Shown here: positions 24,646-36,020 of the stretch, one piece after another
How the letters are laid out: every line of letters begins with the position of its first letter
How positions within the stretch are numbered: position 1 is the first letter of the stretch
NCBI GenBank assembly: GCA_037074615.1
Contig: CM073562.1
Span: 12,385,001 to 12,449,000 of the forward strand
Origin: Leucaena leucocephala
Lineage: Eukaryota > Streptophyta > Magnoliopsida > Fabales > Fabaceae
Length of the DNA: 64,000 nucleotides
Direction of reading: 5' to 3'
Program-made: the position numbers and the translations under genes
Notes under the pieces: generated by a model
Database searches by the model: none
Told to the model about the DNA's origin: nothing
What the model saw: the letters and a program-made list of their open reading frames with translations, nothing else

Positions 24646-24659
24646 AAGGGCTCCTAGAG

Positions 24660-25567
24660 TTATGATGAGGAAGAAATATAAGAGATGGCACTTTCTTTCT
24701 ACAAGAATCTCTTCCATGATGATAACGTTGCTTCTCTTAAATCCCTTGGTCCTGATGGGCTAAATGCATTATTCTTTCAAAGCCAGTGGGAACATGTGGA
24801 AAGTGCAGTTAACGATTTTGTGCAGGACGCTTTTCGGGATCCTTCATTGATTGATGATATTAATGGTATGCACATAGTTCTCATTCCCAAAAAGGATCAT
24901 CTTGAAACGATTCGTGACTTCTGACCTATAAGTCTGTGCTATGGGATCTATGAAACAATTGCACTGTTGATTGCAAGCCGCATCAAGAGTATCCTGCCTG
25001 ATATTATTTCTCCTAATCAGTGTCGGTTCATTCCGGGTCATTTGGGTTCAGATTAGGTCAGGAGGTTATTCATACCATGAGAACGAAGTCAGGCATAAAA
25101 GGCTTCATGGCCATCAAGATTGATCTTGAAAAAGCTTACAACAGACTTAGATGGGATTTTATTTTTCAGTTCTTTGAGGAAATTCGAATGCATTCATATC
25201 GTTTAAATGTTCTTTGGCATTGTATGTCTTCTCCTTCCATGTAGATCCTCTGGGAGGGTAATAAAACTCAGGAATTCTCACCTTCGAGAGATATACGACA
25301 AGGTGATCCATTATCCTCTTAATTTGTTTTATGCATTAAGAAGCTTGCTCATCTAATCTAATACAGGAAGAGATAGGCCACGGTAGATAGAAGCCAGTTA
25401 AACTCAACAAAGATGAACCTCCCATATCACAAACTCTTTTTTGCAGATGATCTTATTTTATTTGCAGAGGCCGCCTCTATGGACCAAGGGGAAGTTATCA
25501 ATGATTGTCTCAGCCGATTTTGTACTGCCTCAGGTCATAAAGTGAGTCAAATTAAGACCTGAGTGTT
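24660..25567 (+). pseudogene. L1-type LINE, piece 3: reverse transcriptase
   Basis: The reading contains FYKNLFHDD, then LGPDGLNALFFQSQW, IVLIPKKDH, SILPDIISPNQCRFIPG, IKIDLEKAYNRLRWDF, SPSRDIRQGDPLSS and KLFFADDLILFAEA. These are RT blocks in order, including the FADD catalytic motif. About 80 residues are missing between FYKNLF and GPDG. Stops lie at 24922, 25242 and further on. The piece ends where the Reina element inserts (25568); piece 4 lies beyond 30023. Confidence 0.82.
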
Positions 25568-26004
25568 TGATAAGACCCCTAACAAACCTTGGTTGACCTA
25601 TTCAAGGAGGAAGAAACGGGCCAGAGAAAATTAAGGGATAAATCATTTCTGCTGCTATTTTATTGCTAATTTTCTTGTTCCTATTTTTTTGCTAGTTAGT
25701 TTCTGTTTTCAGTTCTATTTTCAATTGCACAATAAGTGGGATAACTCCCCACTACAACGATAGGATCTGTTTAGATATTTCTGATTATGTTTTTGAATTC
25801 TTTTCCTTATTCTTCTCTCTGTAAATTTACTATAAATAGGCCGTGAGCCTCAGGTCTAAGATATAGAGAGAGTAATTCATTTTGTTGGAGATTCTCCTGG
25901 GTCTATTGTTAGTAAGTGTGAGATCCTTACCTTGCTTATCAGTAGAAGAATTTATTTTTCTGTTCTTCTTCCTTCCTTCTCATTACACAGTTCGGTCTCT
26001 ACCA
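25568..26004 (+). repeat. 5' LTR of the Reina-like element
   Basis: It runs TGATAAGACCCC...CTCTACCA, 437 bp. A likely TATA box (ctataaatagg) lies near 25839-25850. Transcription probably starts shortly downstream, before the R/U5 part. Confidence 0.9.
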
Positions 26005-26007
26005 ATT

Positions 26008-26020
26008 TGGTATCAGAGCC
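26008..26020 (+). promoter_or_regulatory. Primer-binding site (initiator tRNA-Met)
   Basis: TGGTATCAGAGCC starts three bases after the LTR and matches the standard initiator tRNA-Met primer site of plant Ty3/gypsy chromoviruses. The gag ATG follows at once at 26021. Confidence 0.85.
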
Positions 26021-27317
26021 ATGGTTGAAACCAGATCATCACACCACCCACCACCAGAAAATCCCGTGGCTGGCGAGAACGACCCCCTAAACACCATAGC
26101 CCAGCGACTTCAGACCCTTGAGGTGCTGGCAGACAGAGTAGCAAGCTTGGAAGCTACGACGGAATGCAATCGATGGTGAGGTCCCCAACGCTCACACTGG
26201 GAAGCCGATAGTAATGACGACCCAGAATCACATTTCCGACGCCGCATGCCTTATACCAGAATTAAGTTTCCCAAGTTCAGTGGAGGAGACCCGAGAGGAT
26301 GGATTTTGAAGGCTGAGAAGTATTTTAGATACTATGAGACTCCTGAAGACATGAAGGTAGACGTTGCCTCTATGAACCTCGAAGGGGACGCACTAGACCT
26401 CTTCTCTTGGATCAACTGGGAGCGGACAGTCGTCTATTAGGATGAATTAGTCAAGGCACTACAGGAATGTTATGGACCTCCAGAATACCAAAACCCAGAT
26501 GAATATTTGTGTAGCATTCGACAAAGCGATACTGTATCGGAATACCGTGCTGAGTTCGCACGTCGGTCTGCTCATGTGAAGAACTGGCCAGAGCATTGCT
26601 TAATCGGGGTTTTCATTAATGGGCTGAGAGAAGAGCTCAAGGCAGATGCGAGGATCCATAAACCACGCACTGTCTATCGGGCCACTAGCCTTGCGCTGGA
26701 GTATGAGAAAAAACTTAAGTCTACCGTGGTATCTGAGCCCAATTTCTACTCTGGTCAGAACCGTACCAACCCAAGTTTCCCAAGCTACAGTGCCCGTGAT
26801 GCCAGAACTGGTTCAACAAACGCCAATAAAGCGGCATTCGCATCGCCCTCTGGCCCCAAAACTGTATCCTCAACTGCGTCTCTAGAACACCAGCGCCGTC
26901 GTGAGAAAGGACTTTGCTTCAGGTGTGGTGAGCCATTCCGTCCTGGTCACAGGTGCGCTGGGTCACTCTCCCTGATGGAAATCACCGAAGAAGGAGAAGA
27001 GGTGATGCCTCCTTTAATTGAAGAACTCGACGCGGAAGCAGAGCCAACAGATGCCGAAATCTCCTTCAATGCTATCCTGGGGAAAACATCAGCATCCACC
27101 ATGAGGTTGCTAGGTAACATTCATGGCCGAGACGTCCTCATCTTGGTGGATAGCGGGTCAACACAACTTTGTATCGGAAGCGGTGGTGACTGAATTACAA
27201 CTCCCAGTGCAACTAGTTCAGCCAGTTGGGGTTCAAATTGGTAATGGCAGCACAGTTAAGTGTAACCGCGTGTGTTCTGCTGTGGAGGTCAGAATTGCAG
27301 ATTTAGTGATCAAATAG
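26021..27317 (+). pseudogene. Reina-like gag and protease
   Basis: From ATG 26021 (MVETRSSHHPPP) the frame carries the gag core (KFPKFSGGDPRGWILKAEKY), then EYRAEFARRS, a CCHC zinc knuckle CFRCGEPFRPGHRC near 26915, and the protease motif ILVDSGST near 27140. Stops interrupt at 26177 (TGA) and 26438 (TAG). A frameshift follows the protease DSGST near 27165; the other frame continues as NFVSEAVVTELQLPVQ to a TAG at 27315. The product would have formed virus-like particles and processed the polyprotein; it cannot do so now. Confidence 0.85.
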
Positions 27318-28350
27318 GAGTTCTTCCCCTTCTCATTAGGAGGTGCTGATTTAGTTCTGGGGATCAAATGGTTAGCTTCCTTGAACACCATTCAAGCTAA
27401 TTGGAAAGAGATGTTCATGATATTCTGGGTAAACGGGAAGAAGTATAAGCTACAAGGAGTGACCTCTAAATCCAAAGCTGATGTGCAATTCCAAAGCTTA
27501 TTGTTGACAACAGAATCTGTAGAGGCCGAGACAATAAACGTGAAATCTGTATGCTGTGAGTTTGCCACTATCTTCACCGAGCCCACTGCACTACCACCTG
27601 CCCGTGGCCACTACCATCCCATTACCTTGTTGCCAAATTCCTCTCCTCCTAATTTGAGACCCTACCGTTACCCACATTATCAAAAAAATGAGATTGAATC
27701 ACAGATTGAGGAGTTGCTGAAACGCGGGTTCATTAGACCCAGCTCTAGTCCCTTTGCCAGTCTTGTATTGCTAGTAAGCAAGAAAGATGGATCATGGCGG
27801 CTTTGCATAGATTATCGTCGTCTCAACCGTATCACAATACCAGATAAGTACCCTATCCCAAATATTGATGAATTACTGGATGAATTACATGGAGCCGCTT
27901 ATTTTTCAAAAATTGATCTACGGTCTGGTTACCATCAAATACTTGTACTACCTTCAGATATCCATAAAACTACATTCAGAACCCACTCAGGTCACTACGA
28001 ATTTATAGTAATGCCCTTTGGCCTCACAAATGCTCCTGCTACTTTTCAATCAATTATGAATGAGCTATTTAGGCCCTACTTGAGGAAATTTGTACTTGTC
28101 TTTTTTGACGACATATTGGTCTACAGTTCCACTGCTCACCAATATTTGGAGCATCTTTGCACTGTTTTCCAGATCTTGCAGCAGCAATCCTTCTATGCCA
28201 ATGTGAAGAAATGCCTTCTGGGGTAAACCAAGATTGATTATTTGGGCCACATTGTCTCCCAACAAGGAGTGGAGGTAGTGCCTGAGAAAATCGCAGCAGT
28301 GATTAACTGGCCCACACCAACCAATGCTAAGGAACTGCGTGGGTTCTTAA
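27318..28350 (+). pseudogene. Reina-like reverse transcriptase
   Basis: The frame continues from protease. RT blocks in order: LKRGFIRPSSSPFASLVLLV, KKDGSWRLCIDYRRLN, IPNIDELLDEL, FSKIDLRSGYHQI, TPF-like region, MPFGLTNAPATFQ and the catalytic FFDDILVYSS. TAA at 28224 interrupts, then YLGHIVSQQGVEV and LRGFL follow. At about 28350 the sequence jumps directly to integrase; all of RNase H is missing. Confidence 0.9.
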
Positions 28351-29641
28351 AACCTTACAAAGGCTGAGTGCTCACTTATTTTGGAAAGGGATGAAGCAAG
28401 ATGTCAAACATTACATTCAGCAATGCGCGACATGTCAGCAGAACAAATATCAAACACTGGCTCCTGCAGGACTTCTTCAGCCTCTCCCTGTTCCTGAAAG
28501 AATTTGGGAGGATATATCTCTTGACTTCATTACTGGCCTCCCAAAGTCTAGGGGTTATGATGTGATTTTGGTAGTAGTGGACCGGCTGAGCAAGTACGCC
28601 CATTTCATAGCTTTGTCCCATCCATATGCTGCTAAGTCAGTGGCTCAACTATTCTGCACAGAGATTGTACGCCTACATGGTATGCCTCGGTCACTAGTCT
28701 CTGATCGGGACCCTCTTTTTTTAAGCATATTCTGGCAAGAACTATTTCGTTTGAGCCGAACTCGCCTGAACATGAGCACGGCATACCACCCCCAATCTGA
28801 TGGTCAAACTGAAGTGGTAAACCGTTGTCTGGAAACATATTTGCGTTGCTTCACACATGAGCAACCTAAGAGGTGGGGGGACTACTTGTGCTGGGCAGAA
28901 TTCTCTTTCAACACAAGTTATCATGTGGCTGCTGGTAATACGCCTTTTAAGCTTGTGTATGGAAGGGACCCACCCCCATTACTTCCTTATGTCAAAGGAG
29001 AAACCTCCGTAGCTGACTTAGAAGAGCAATTGGAGCTAAGGGATGATATGCTAAGGGTTCTGTGCGATAACTTGTTGAAAGCACAGAATCGTATGAAAAT
29101 TCAAGCGGACAAGCACCGCAGGGATCTCCAATTTACACCAGGAGATGTGGTATGGTTGAGGTTGCAGCCTTACCGCCAAAAAACTTTAGCTAAACGATGA
29201 TTTGAGAAGCTATCTCCTCGGTTCTTTGGGCCTTATAAAGTTCTCCGACGCATTGGACAAGTAGCTTATGAATTAGAGCTCCTTTCAACAGCCAAAATTC
29301 ATTCCATCTTCCATGTTTCACTACTACGACCTGCCCTTGGACAAGCATTACCAGCAATTTCGGCTCCGCTGCCCTTATCAACAGACATGGAGCTCCTACT
29401 TGCTCCATTGAAGGTACTAGCACACCGGTGGACCTCAAGCAAGCACTTGGAGCTACTAATTCAATGGGCAGAACGACCTCTAGAAGAAGCAACCTGGGAG
29501 GACTATGATTTGCTGGCTACTCAATTTCCCCAACTCCAACTTGAGCACAAGTTGTCTTTTCAGGGGGGGAGTAATGATAAGACCCCTAACAAACCTTGGT
29601 TGACCTATTCAAGGAGGAAGAAACGGGCCAGAGAAAATTAA
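28351..29641 (+). pseudogene. Reina-like integrase with chromodomain
   Basis: Zinc-finger part: HYIQQCATCQQNK. Catalytic core: DFITGLPKSRGYD and VVVDRLSKYAHF (first Asp), SDRDPLFLS (second Asp), SDGQTEVVNRCLETYLR (Glu). Then LKAQNRMKIQADKHRRDLQF and GDVVWLRLQPYR. One TGA at 29198 interrupts; the same frame continues with LSPRFFGPYKVLRRIG and the chromodomain (WAERPLEEATWEDYDLL) and ends at TAA 29639 inside the 3' LTR. Chromodomains are thought to steer integration to particular chromatin marks. Confidence 0.9.
29561..29574 (+). promoter_or_regulatory. Polypurine tract of the Reina-like element
   Basis: CAGGGGGGGAGTAA directly precedes the 3' LTR TG at 29575 and overlaps the chromodomain-end coding sequence (FQGGSN). 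Confidence 0.8.
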
Positions 29642-30018
29642 GGGATAAATCATTTCTGCTGCTATTTTATTGCTGATTTTCTTGTTCCTATTTTTTTGCT
29701 AGTTAGTTTCTGTTTTCAGTTCTGTTTTTAGTTGCACAATAAGTGGGATAACTCCCCACTACAACGATAGGATCTGTTTAGATATTTCTGATTATGTTTT
29801 TGAATTCTTTTCCTTATTCTTCTCTCTGTAAATTTACTATAAATAGGCCGTGAGCCTCAGGAGTCAGGTCTAAGATATAGAGAGAGTAATTCATTTTGTT
29901 GGAGATTCTCCTGGGTCTATTGTTAGTAAGTGTGAGATCCTTACCTTGCTTATCAGTAGAAGAATTTATTTTTCTGTTCTTCTTCCTTCCTTCTCATTAC
30001 ACAGTTCGGTCTCTACCA
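29575..30018 (+). repeat. 3' LTR of the Reina-like element
   Basis: At 444 bp it is identical to the 5' LTR except for four substitutions and a 7-bp duplication (aggagtcagg against agg) near 29860. Confidence 0.9.
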
Positions 30019-30023
30019 GTGTT

Positions 30024-30770
30024 CTTCTCTAGTAATGTGAATCATAATAAATCAAGACAACTTTTCGAGTATCTGGGGTTTTAAGTTACCTCTAATCTGA
30101 GTAAATATCTCCGCGTCCCCATGCATCATGATAGAGTGAAGAAAGAAAATTATCAATACGTAGTTGACAAGATCCAAACTCGCCCGAGTGGTTGGAAGGC
30201 ACGTTCTATCTCTTTTGCTGGCCGTCACACGCTTATTCAGTCTGTTGCACAAACTATTCCCTTGTATCCCATGCAAACTTGTTCGCTTCCCTTAGCCACA
30301 CGTGATGATATGGAGAAAAAAGCGAGAAGTTTCTTATGGGACTCCACAAATGAAACCAAGAAAATCCATCTTATTTAGTGGCAGAATGTACGTAATGAAA
30401 ATAAGAGAAGACTGGGACTCTTGTTTGGAAAATGAAGACGCCACAGAGTTGCAAGACGTTTGTATGGTTTTCCCTCAATGACAAACTTCTTACTAATAGC
30501 GAATGCCATGAAAGGGGCTTGAGCAAGGATGGTCAATGCAACAGGTGTCAGCAATCAGAAGAGTCTACGTTACATGTGTTACGCGACTGCCTGGAAGTTC
30601 GTTTGTTATGGGCTTCCCTTGTCAGAGGAAAACTTCAAAATCATCGTTGGCCGAGGAGAGAAAAAGGATTGTTGAGGATGAAATGAATGGGAAAACAGAA
30701 ATAAGAAATGGACCAGCCAGAGCAAGCAAGCATGGTTTACTTCCAAAATTATATCCTCGGTATCTTGAAT
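30024..30770 (+). pseudogene. L1-type LINE, piece 4: RT tail and zinc-binding region
   Basis: The reading continues the LINE: FSSNVNHNKSRQLFEYLGF, then DKIQTRPSGWKARSISFAGR, TLIQSVAQTIPLYPMQTC and KKARSFLWDS, the usual RT-to-C-terminal order. After a gap comes the zf-RVT region: WFSLNDKLLTN, CNRCQQSEESTLHVLRDC, LLWASL. Stops occur at 30081, 30376 and elsewhere. The 3' end is not marked by a clear poly-A tail. Confidence 0.8.
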
Positions 30771-31529
30771 GACACGATAAAGAGGAAGAACCAGTCATGT
30801 GAACCCTTCTAGTCCGAGACTTGAATGGTTTGGGTTCCAAGTTCCGAACTGTGAGGTGATTTGATTCAATGTCTCATCAAAACTACCATTTGGATACTGC
30901 ACAGAAGAGGAAAATAGAACTGAATCGGCGAATCCTCCTTTATTTGCAACTTTGTCCATCTCTGAGTGATTTCATAGGCATGTTTCAATTTTTTTTCCCT
31001 GATTAATGTCTAACGAATTTGAATGCTTCATCTTTAAACCCATCATAGATGATTGTTTACTGTTATCATTCTACAAATTTAATCATAATACATAGTAGAT
31101 ACTTCGTTCTACTCTCTTCTGTTTCGATGATTTTTATTACTTGCATATCTAGCTAGGCCTAATGAATAAGTGGAGTTTGGAAGGCTAAGGTGTTTGTAAA
31201 AGTTATCAAGAATATGTATATGTATATGTATATGTATATACACAACATCTATTATTTGAGGAATAAAAAATCTATAATTTAAAACTTTAGGAATCAAAAT
31301 TAAAAAACAAAAGTAAACTACAAAATACCAAACATTACATTAAGCCCATATCAAAAGATGAATTTGTACGTGTTAAGGCTGAATTCGTCCTTGTAGTTTA
31401 TCCCTACCAAAAGGTGAATTGGTACGTTGTAAGAGAGAATTCATCCCTGTAGTTGAATATCAGTGCGTAAAGGTCAGTGAGAGTGAAAATTTCTACAACT
31501 AGGAGAGAGTAAAAAGGATAAAGAAAATA
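30771..31529. other. Unassigned stretch with a short degenerate tandem duplication
   Basis: No gene is supported. At 31350-31462 a unit of about 60 bases occurs twice (aaaagatgaatttgtacg... and aaaaggtgaattggtacg..., both ending near ccttgtagtt/ccctgtagtt). A (TATATG)n run lies at about 31214-31240. Confidence 0.4.
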
Positions 31530-32130
31530 AATAGGGAAGGGGATAAGATATTTTTTATTTGGATTAGGAGGAAAGGAGAGGAAAGCTAATTAACAGTTAA
31601 TAAATATGTCTTTATATATTTATTTAGAATTATTCTTTTTTATTTTATAATATTAATTTATATTAAAATTATTATTTTTTAATTTTTAAATCTCAAAGAT
31701 GAATTACCTTATTTATATAGAATAAAGTATTTTTATAATTATAAGACACAAGATGATTTATCAGATTTTTAATACTTGAACTATAGATAGTACTCTTGAA
31801 ATTACAAAAAAAAAAACTAAAATTTAACAAAAGGTGAGTAGTGCATTGAGCTGGCAAAAAAAATGTAGCCAACTCGTTTTAAGACAACGTCAATGGAGAA
31901 GTAGGGAAAAAATATAAGTTTTTGGCATGCAGTTTAAAATTGTATTATTAGAAGAGAGATCTAGGTAATTAGTCAATATTATAACAAATTACTTTTACCT
32001 TTCTAAAAGCCCCAACTTTTTGAGTGTAGGAGAGAGGTGGAGGAAAGAGAAAAAAGATAAAAATTGATACCTTCCCTCCTCTCCTATTTTTTCAGTTAAA
32101 TATATTTATCCCTCTCGTCCGTATAAAACC
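31530..32130. mobile_element. MITE 3, relative of MITE 1
   Basis: gatattttttatttggattaggaggaaagg (in part) followed by gctaattaacagttaataaa and AT-rich DNA matches MITE 1 from about 15560 onward in the same order. It has fewer G tracts and its ends are too worn to define a target duplication. Confidence 0.5.
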
Positions 32131-32539
32131 CTTTAACGAAACGATGCCTAAGTGGTAGAGCATGTCAAGCTTCTCAGGCAATTTCCTGGTCCATCACTCT
32201 CTGCCTCCAATCTTGTAATTTCTGTCCTTACGTTTCAAGCCAATTGCTCCTGTTCCCCCATTAAAAGCCAATTATACAGCAAGATAAGAGTTCGAACCAT
32301 TGATCTTTGCCTTTTCCTCACGTTATCCTTGTTGTCTTAGTACATTTCAAACAAATTTTTATGTTTTATTTTTTAAATGCAATTTTTTAGAATAATTATC
32401 CAAATAATCTTTTTTATATTTTCAAAACTTTTTTTTTAAAAACAATTTTATAAAGATACTTTGAAAAACAGAAAACAAAAACAAAGAAGCCCTTAGTTTA
32501 TCCTTTCTCTTATTGCTGGTTTTTTTTTATTCTTTTTTT

Positions 32540-32670
32540 CAAAAAAATTCTGGGGAATTCAAAAGCTGATGAAACGAAATAGCTTTTTTATTTTTAATTA
32601 GACCGATTTTTTTTAATTTAAATACTACAAGAAATATTGGACGAGCCAATAAAATAAAGAAGTCAAACAA
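32540..32670. repeat. Dispersed direct repeat, copy 1
   Basis: It shares ordered words with 34262-34390 (tggggaattcaa, acgaaatagctttttattttt, aattagac, then 'gaataaaata'). The family is unknown and no ends are visible. Confidence 0.5.
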
Positions 32671-34261
32671 AGTTGATTATGACCAGATACATTCATTTAG
32701 GACTAATCTATATTATATACCTGTAAATCTATCTACATTAGTTGCATAACTCTTATATTAGTTATAATTAATTTATTTATTTGATCTATTTAATGTATCT
32801 AAAAAATTCAACTAACTCCAATATTAAGAATTAAGGAGTTGTTTATATATGCATATGAACATGAATGATGCTTCCCCCTCTCCTTATCTGATATATTTAA
32901 AATTTCTAATACCTCTGCGCTCCATCGTCTATTTGAATTACTTTTCTTATTTTGCATTGTATTTTCATATTTTGGAGAAGATTATTTGCTTATTTTCCAA
33001 TTAAATCAAGATACGTAAATTTTTTATATATTATTTATACTAAACAATCTATTATTAATTTATTATCAATATCATTAATACTTTTAAATTCGCTTACTCT
33101 ATTTTTATTAGGGAAAAGTATATTAAGTATATGGCTAAGTACTAAAGAATGACCTTTTATTTTTTGCTTTGGGCGGCATGCCATTGAGTTTCTCTATCTT
33201 GTCTCCTAACATTTCATTTTCTTTTTATGGATTTATTTGTTGTAATTCAGTATTTGTATTATAGTCCCCTTTTTCTTTTAAAAAAAATCAGTAATTAAAT
33301 TTTTGTTTGATTCTAAAAGCAAACAATTAAGAATCTTATATTTTTTATACAAAAGAATATTATATTTAGTTAGCAATCTTCATATTCATATTTTAATTAT
33401 CAGCCCACTCTGTTTTGTATATACCTTAAGTCCCTCCCAGGAGGATACAACCTCAGAAAAGTTCAATGCAACGCAAGGATTCTGTAGATCCATGTGTTTG
33501 GTGTTGAGAGGAGGGTGTTGGAGGTTTTTTAATTTTTTACAAAACTCTTGGAGGTCCTTGATCTGAAGGATATACACACATTTCAATCAGACACACACCA
33601 AATGATTTAGTTTATGGGTGCAAAGGAAAACTGTTTTCTTGGTTCATGATTTGGCTATCCGTCTGCCAATTGCGCACACATTTTTAGCAAATAAATAAAA
33701 ACAAACAAAGAAAGAAGGGAGAATTAATTAGAGATCCTTGAAAGAGAATTAATTATCTTAAAATTCAATAACAATTAAGTAACCTATAATAAAAAAATCA
33801 CATAATAAAAAATGATAACATATTTATATTTCCTAATTGTCATTAGAATTTGTTGAGGATTAAATCTCTAAATAATTCTCCCTATAACAAACCGCCATGC
33901 AACGTCATCAGTATTGAAGGGGCATATTAGAAATACTTGTCCGTACTTTTCTTTATTTCAATTCGTGTGCGATGTCCCTCTTGTAAAGAGTTTGGACTTA
34001 TCGATCAAAAATATACCAGTAGCTTTTCCATGCAGCCTATTAAATTTTATAAGGGATTGGGTCTAACGAAATAGTTTAATTACTCATAATATAATAAACT
34101 AAAGTTTGAATTTTTATTACAAAAAATATTTGATAGTGTATTGAATAAAATTGTTTCTAATAAAAAAATATATTAGAAACAAAATAGTGTATTGAATAAA
34201 ATTGTTTCTAATAATAAAATTGTTTCTAATAATATTTCCAGTAGCTGTATGTTGATATTTT

Positions 34262-34390
34262 TATAAAACTTTTTTGGGGAATTCAAGAGAACGAAATAGC
34301 TTTTTATTTTCAATTAGACAGACTTTTTATATTTAAATATTACATGCAATATTATACCAGCGAATAAAATAAAATTCAAATGCAAACAAA
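34262..34390. repeat. Dispersed direct repeat, copy 2
   Basis: This is the partner of 32540-32670, about 1.7 kb away in the same orientation. Confidence 0.5.
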
Positions 34391-35099
34391 AAATATTAGC
34401 GAAATCTACAATGTAAGTTAGCAAAAAAAAATTATTCCCTTCCCTTTCTTTTCTTCACAATCAATTCTTACAATCAAACGGTCCTTATTGATGATAAATA
34501 TTCAAGGAAAATTTTTATTAATAAAGGTAATAATTAAAATATGGTATTTTTGAAAAACTAACATATTTATTATGAATAAATAATTTAAATAATTTTCATA
34601 ATATCAGAAAAGTTGTGATATAGTTCAGAACGTGAAGGAGTAAAAAGTCAGACAACCGATAATAGTAAAAACGCATTATGCAACATCCAAAACCAAAGCA
34701 GGGTTTCAAAAAGGTTTTTTTTGCATGATTTTTTTTTTTTTTTGAAAAAAAGACTTCCATAAATATTTTTGTTTGCGTGTGGAAAAAGAGATTTTGTTGG
34801 ACGCGTTTCATAAAACTAGAAATCTTTTACAAGTATTTGCTCTCTCCCCTAAACAAGCAAAGCTTTTCTCACTATAAGTTGTTTCCAGTTTCGTGTAACA
34901 TCGGTATTGAAAATATAAAAAGCAATCAACCTCCATCGACCCTAACCTTTAATTATTTCCAATTTTCCGTCCAAGATTAATCTAAAAAGTCTTTTAGACC
35001 AAATAATTATATTAATCTTTTGACGTTTTGCCTCATTAAACGTAACAGAAGGGGTCAAGGTAAGGAAAAAATAAAACGAAACCAAAGGGGAAGAAGTTT

Positions 35100-35906
35100 C
35101 AGAAGCCCCTGAAGTGATAGCCCAGCGCCATTCTTCATTCTTCTGTCGGTGGGTGTCCCTGCCTCCGTCCGTCGCCTCCTGTGGTCGTCTTCCTCCTCCT
35201 TACTCGTTCTTCTGTCATCTCCGTCGGTCAATCTCTTCTTCCTTATTTGCTCCGTGAAGCAGCCTTGAGCGGGTGTGGGCACAGCTTATCTCTTCCTTCC
35301 TTGCTTTCTCCCTTGGCGCTCGTGAGTAATCTTAAAACTTTCCCCTTTCTGCTACATTGCGTGTGATTAGGATTAAAACTTTCTCCTTTGGTCCTTCTTT
35401 CTTTTCCGAGCTGTTTTGGGAACTGAGGAGTTGAACGGTTGTTCGTCTATCTATTCTGTTTTTTGTTTTAGAAACTGTTTTATAAAACTATTTTTAAAGA
35501 CAGGCAGATGAGTAGAAAATTGTTTTTTACCGTCTACTTAAATATACTAGGCGGCGGTAGCCAATGGCGGAAGTCATTGGTGGCATTGGCAGTGGTTGCC
35601 GGGCAGTGGAGGCGGTTGTTAGTAGTTGATGTAGGTGGCTGTCAATGGTGGTGACGGTCATCGGCGGTGGTGGACAACGGTGATGGCTGTTGGTGATGGA
35701 GGTTGTCAATGGTCGCCGATAGCATTAACGGTCGTCCATTTGAAAAATAGAAGATTCTATTCCTTTAAATTTTTTTTCTTGGTTTTTTATGTTGCCAATT
35801 ATTTTTCAAATTTTCTTGTGGACTGTGTGCTATTTTTCATATTTCATAGTTTTTCATTATAAATTTACTCTAATATCATCATTTCTATCTTCTAGTACAA
35901 GCAATT
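35100..35906 (+). promoter_or_regulatory. Putative 5' leader region of TNL2
   Basis: Unlike its surroundings, 35100-35300 is richer in G+C and C/T (tccctgcctccgtccgtcgc), like a plant 5' UTR or first exon. A GGT/GGC-rich stretch follows at 35555-35735. The last 50 bases align with the sequence before TNL1 and contain a pyrimidine tract ending TTCTAG at about 35894, a possible UTR intron acceptor. No ATG with a recognisable protein was found. The promoter role is inference. Confidence 0.35.
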
Positions 35907-36020
35907 GTGACAGGGAGAGCAAAAGCATATTCAATACACTATCAATGGAAGTACGATGTCTTCCTCAATTTTAGAGGTCAAGATACTCGTTGTGGTTTCA
36001 CAAGAAATCTGTATGAGGCT
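35907..36020 (+). pseudogene. TNL2 exon 1, left part (TIR N-terminus)
   Basis: It encodes KYDVFLNFRGQDTRCGF then TRNLYEA, interrupted after GAGGCT at 36020. GTG replaces the start ATG of TNL1. RGED of TNL1 is RGQD here. The last five bases AGGCT are the target duplication of element G3. Confidence 0.88.

Larger units (their letters stand above)
25568..30018 (+). mobile_element. Reina-like chromodomain Ty3/gypsy retrotransposon, young, internally deleted
   Basis: It has two LTRs (25568-26004 and 29575-30018), an initiator-Met primer site, gag, protease, RT, integrase with chromodomain, and a polypurine tract. GTGTT flanks it on both sides (25563-25567 and 30019-30023). By eye the LTRs differ by four substitutions and one 7-bp indel. 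The order RT-integrase with a short C-terminal chromodomain (AERPLEEATWEDYDLLATQF) indicates a Reina-type chromovirus. It has in-frame stops, a frameshift and a deletion removing RNase H. It is inserted in the RT-coding part of the L1 LINE. Confidence 0.92.
32131..35099. other. Unassigned AT-rich stretch
   Basis: No supported gene lies in this 3 kb. Two segments, 32540-32670 and 34262-34390, are diverged direct repeats of each other (shared words: ggggaattcaa, gaaatagcttttt, aattagac). A short unit (attgaataaaattgtttctaataa) is repeated at 34140-34235. Confidence 0.4.

Noticed and set aside
32148..32300. tRNA-like words (taagtggtagagca and gagttcgaacc) suggesting a tRNA or SINE
   Set aside because: The two boxes are about 140 bases apart, no cloverleaf can be drawn, and no duplication or poly-A tail was seen.
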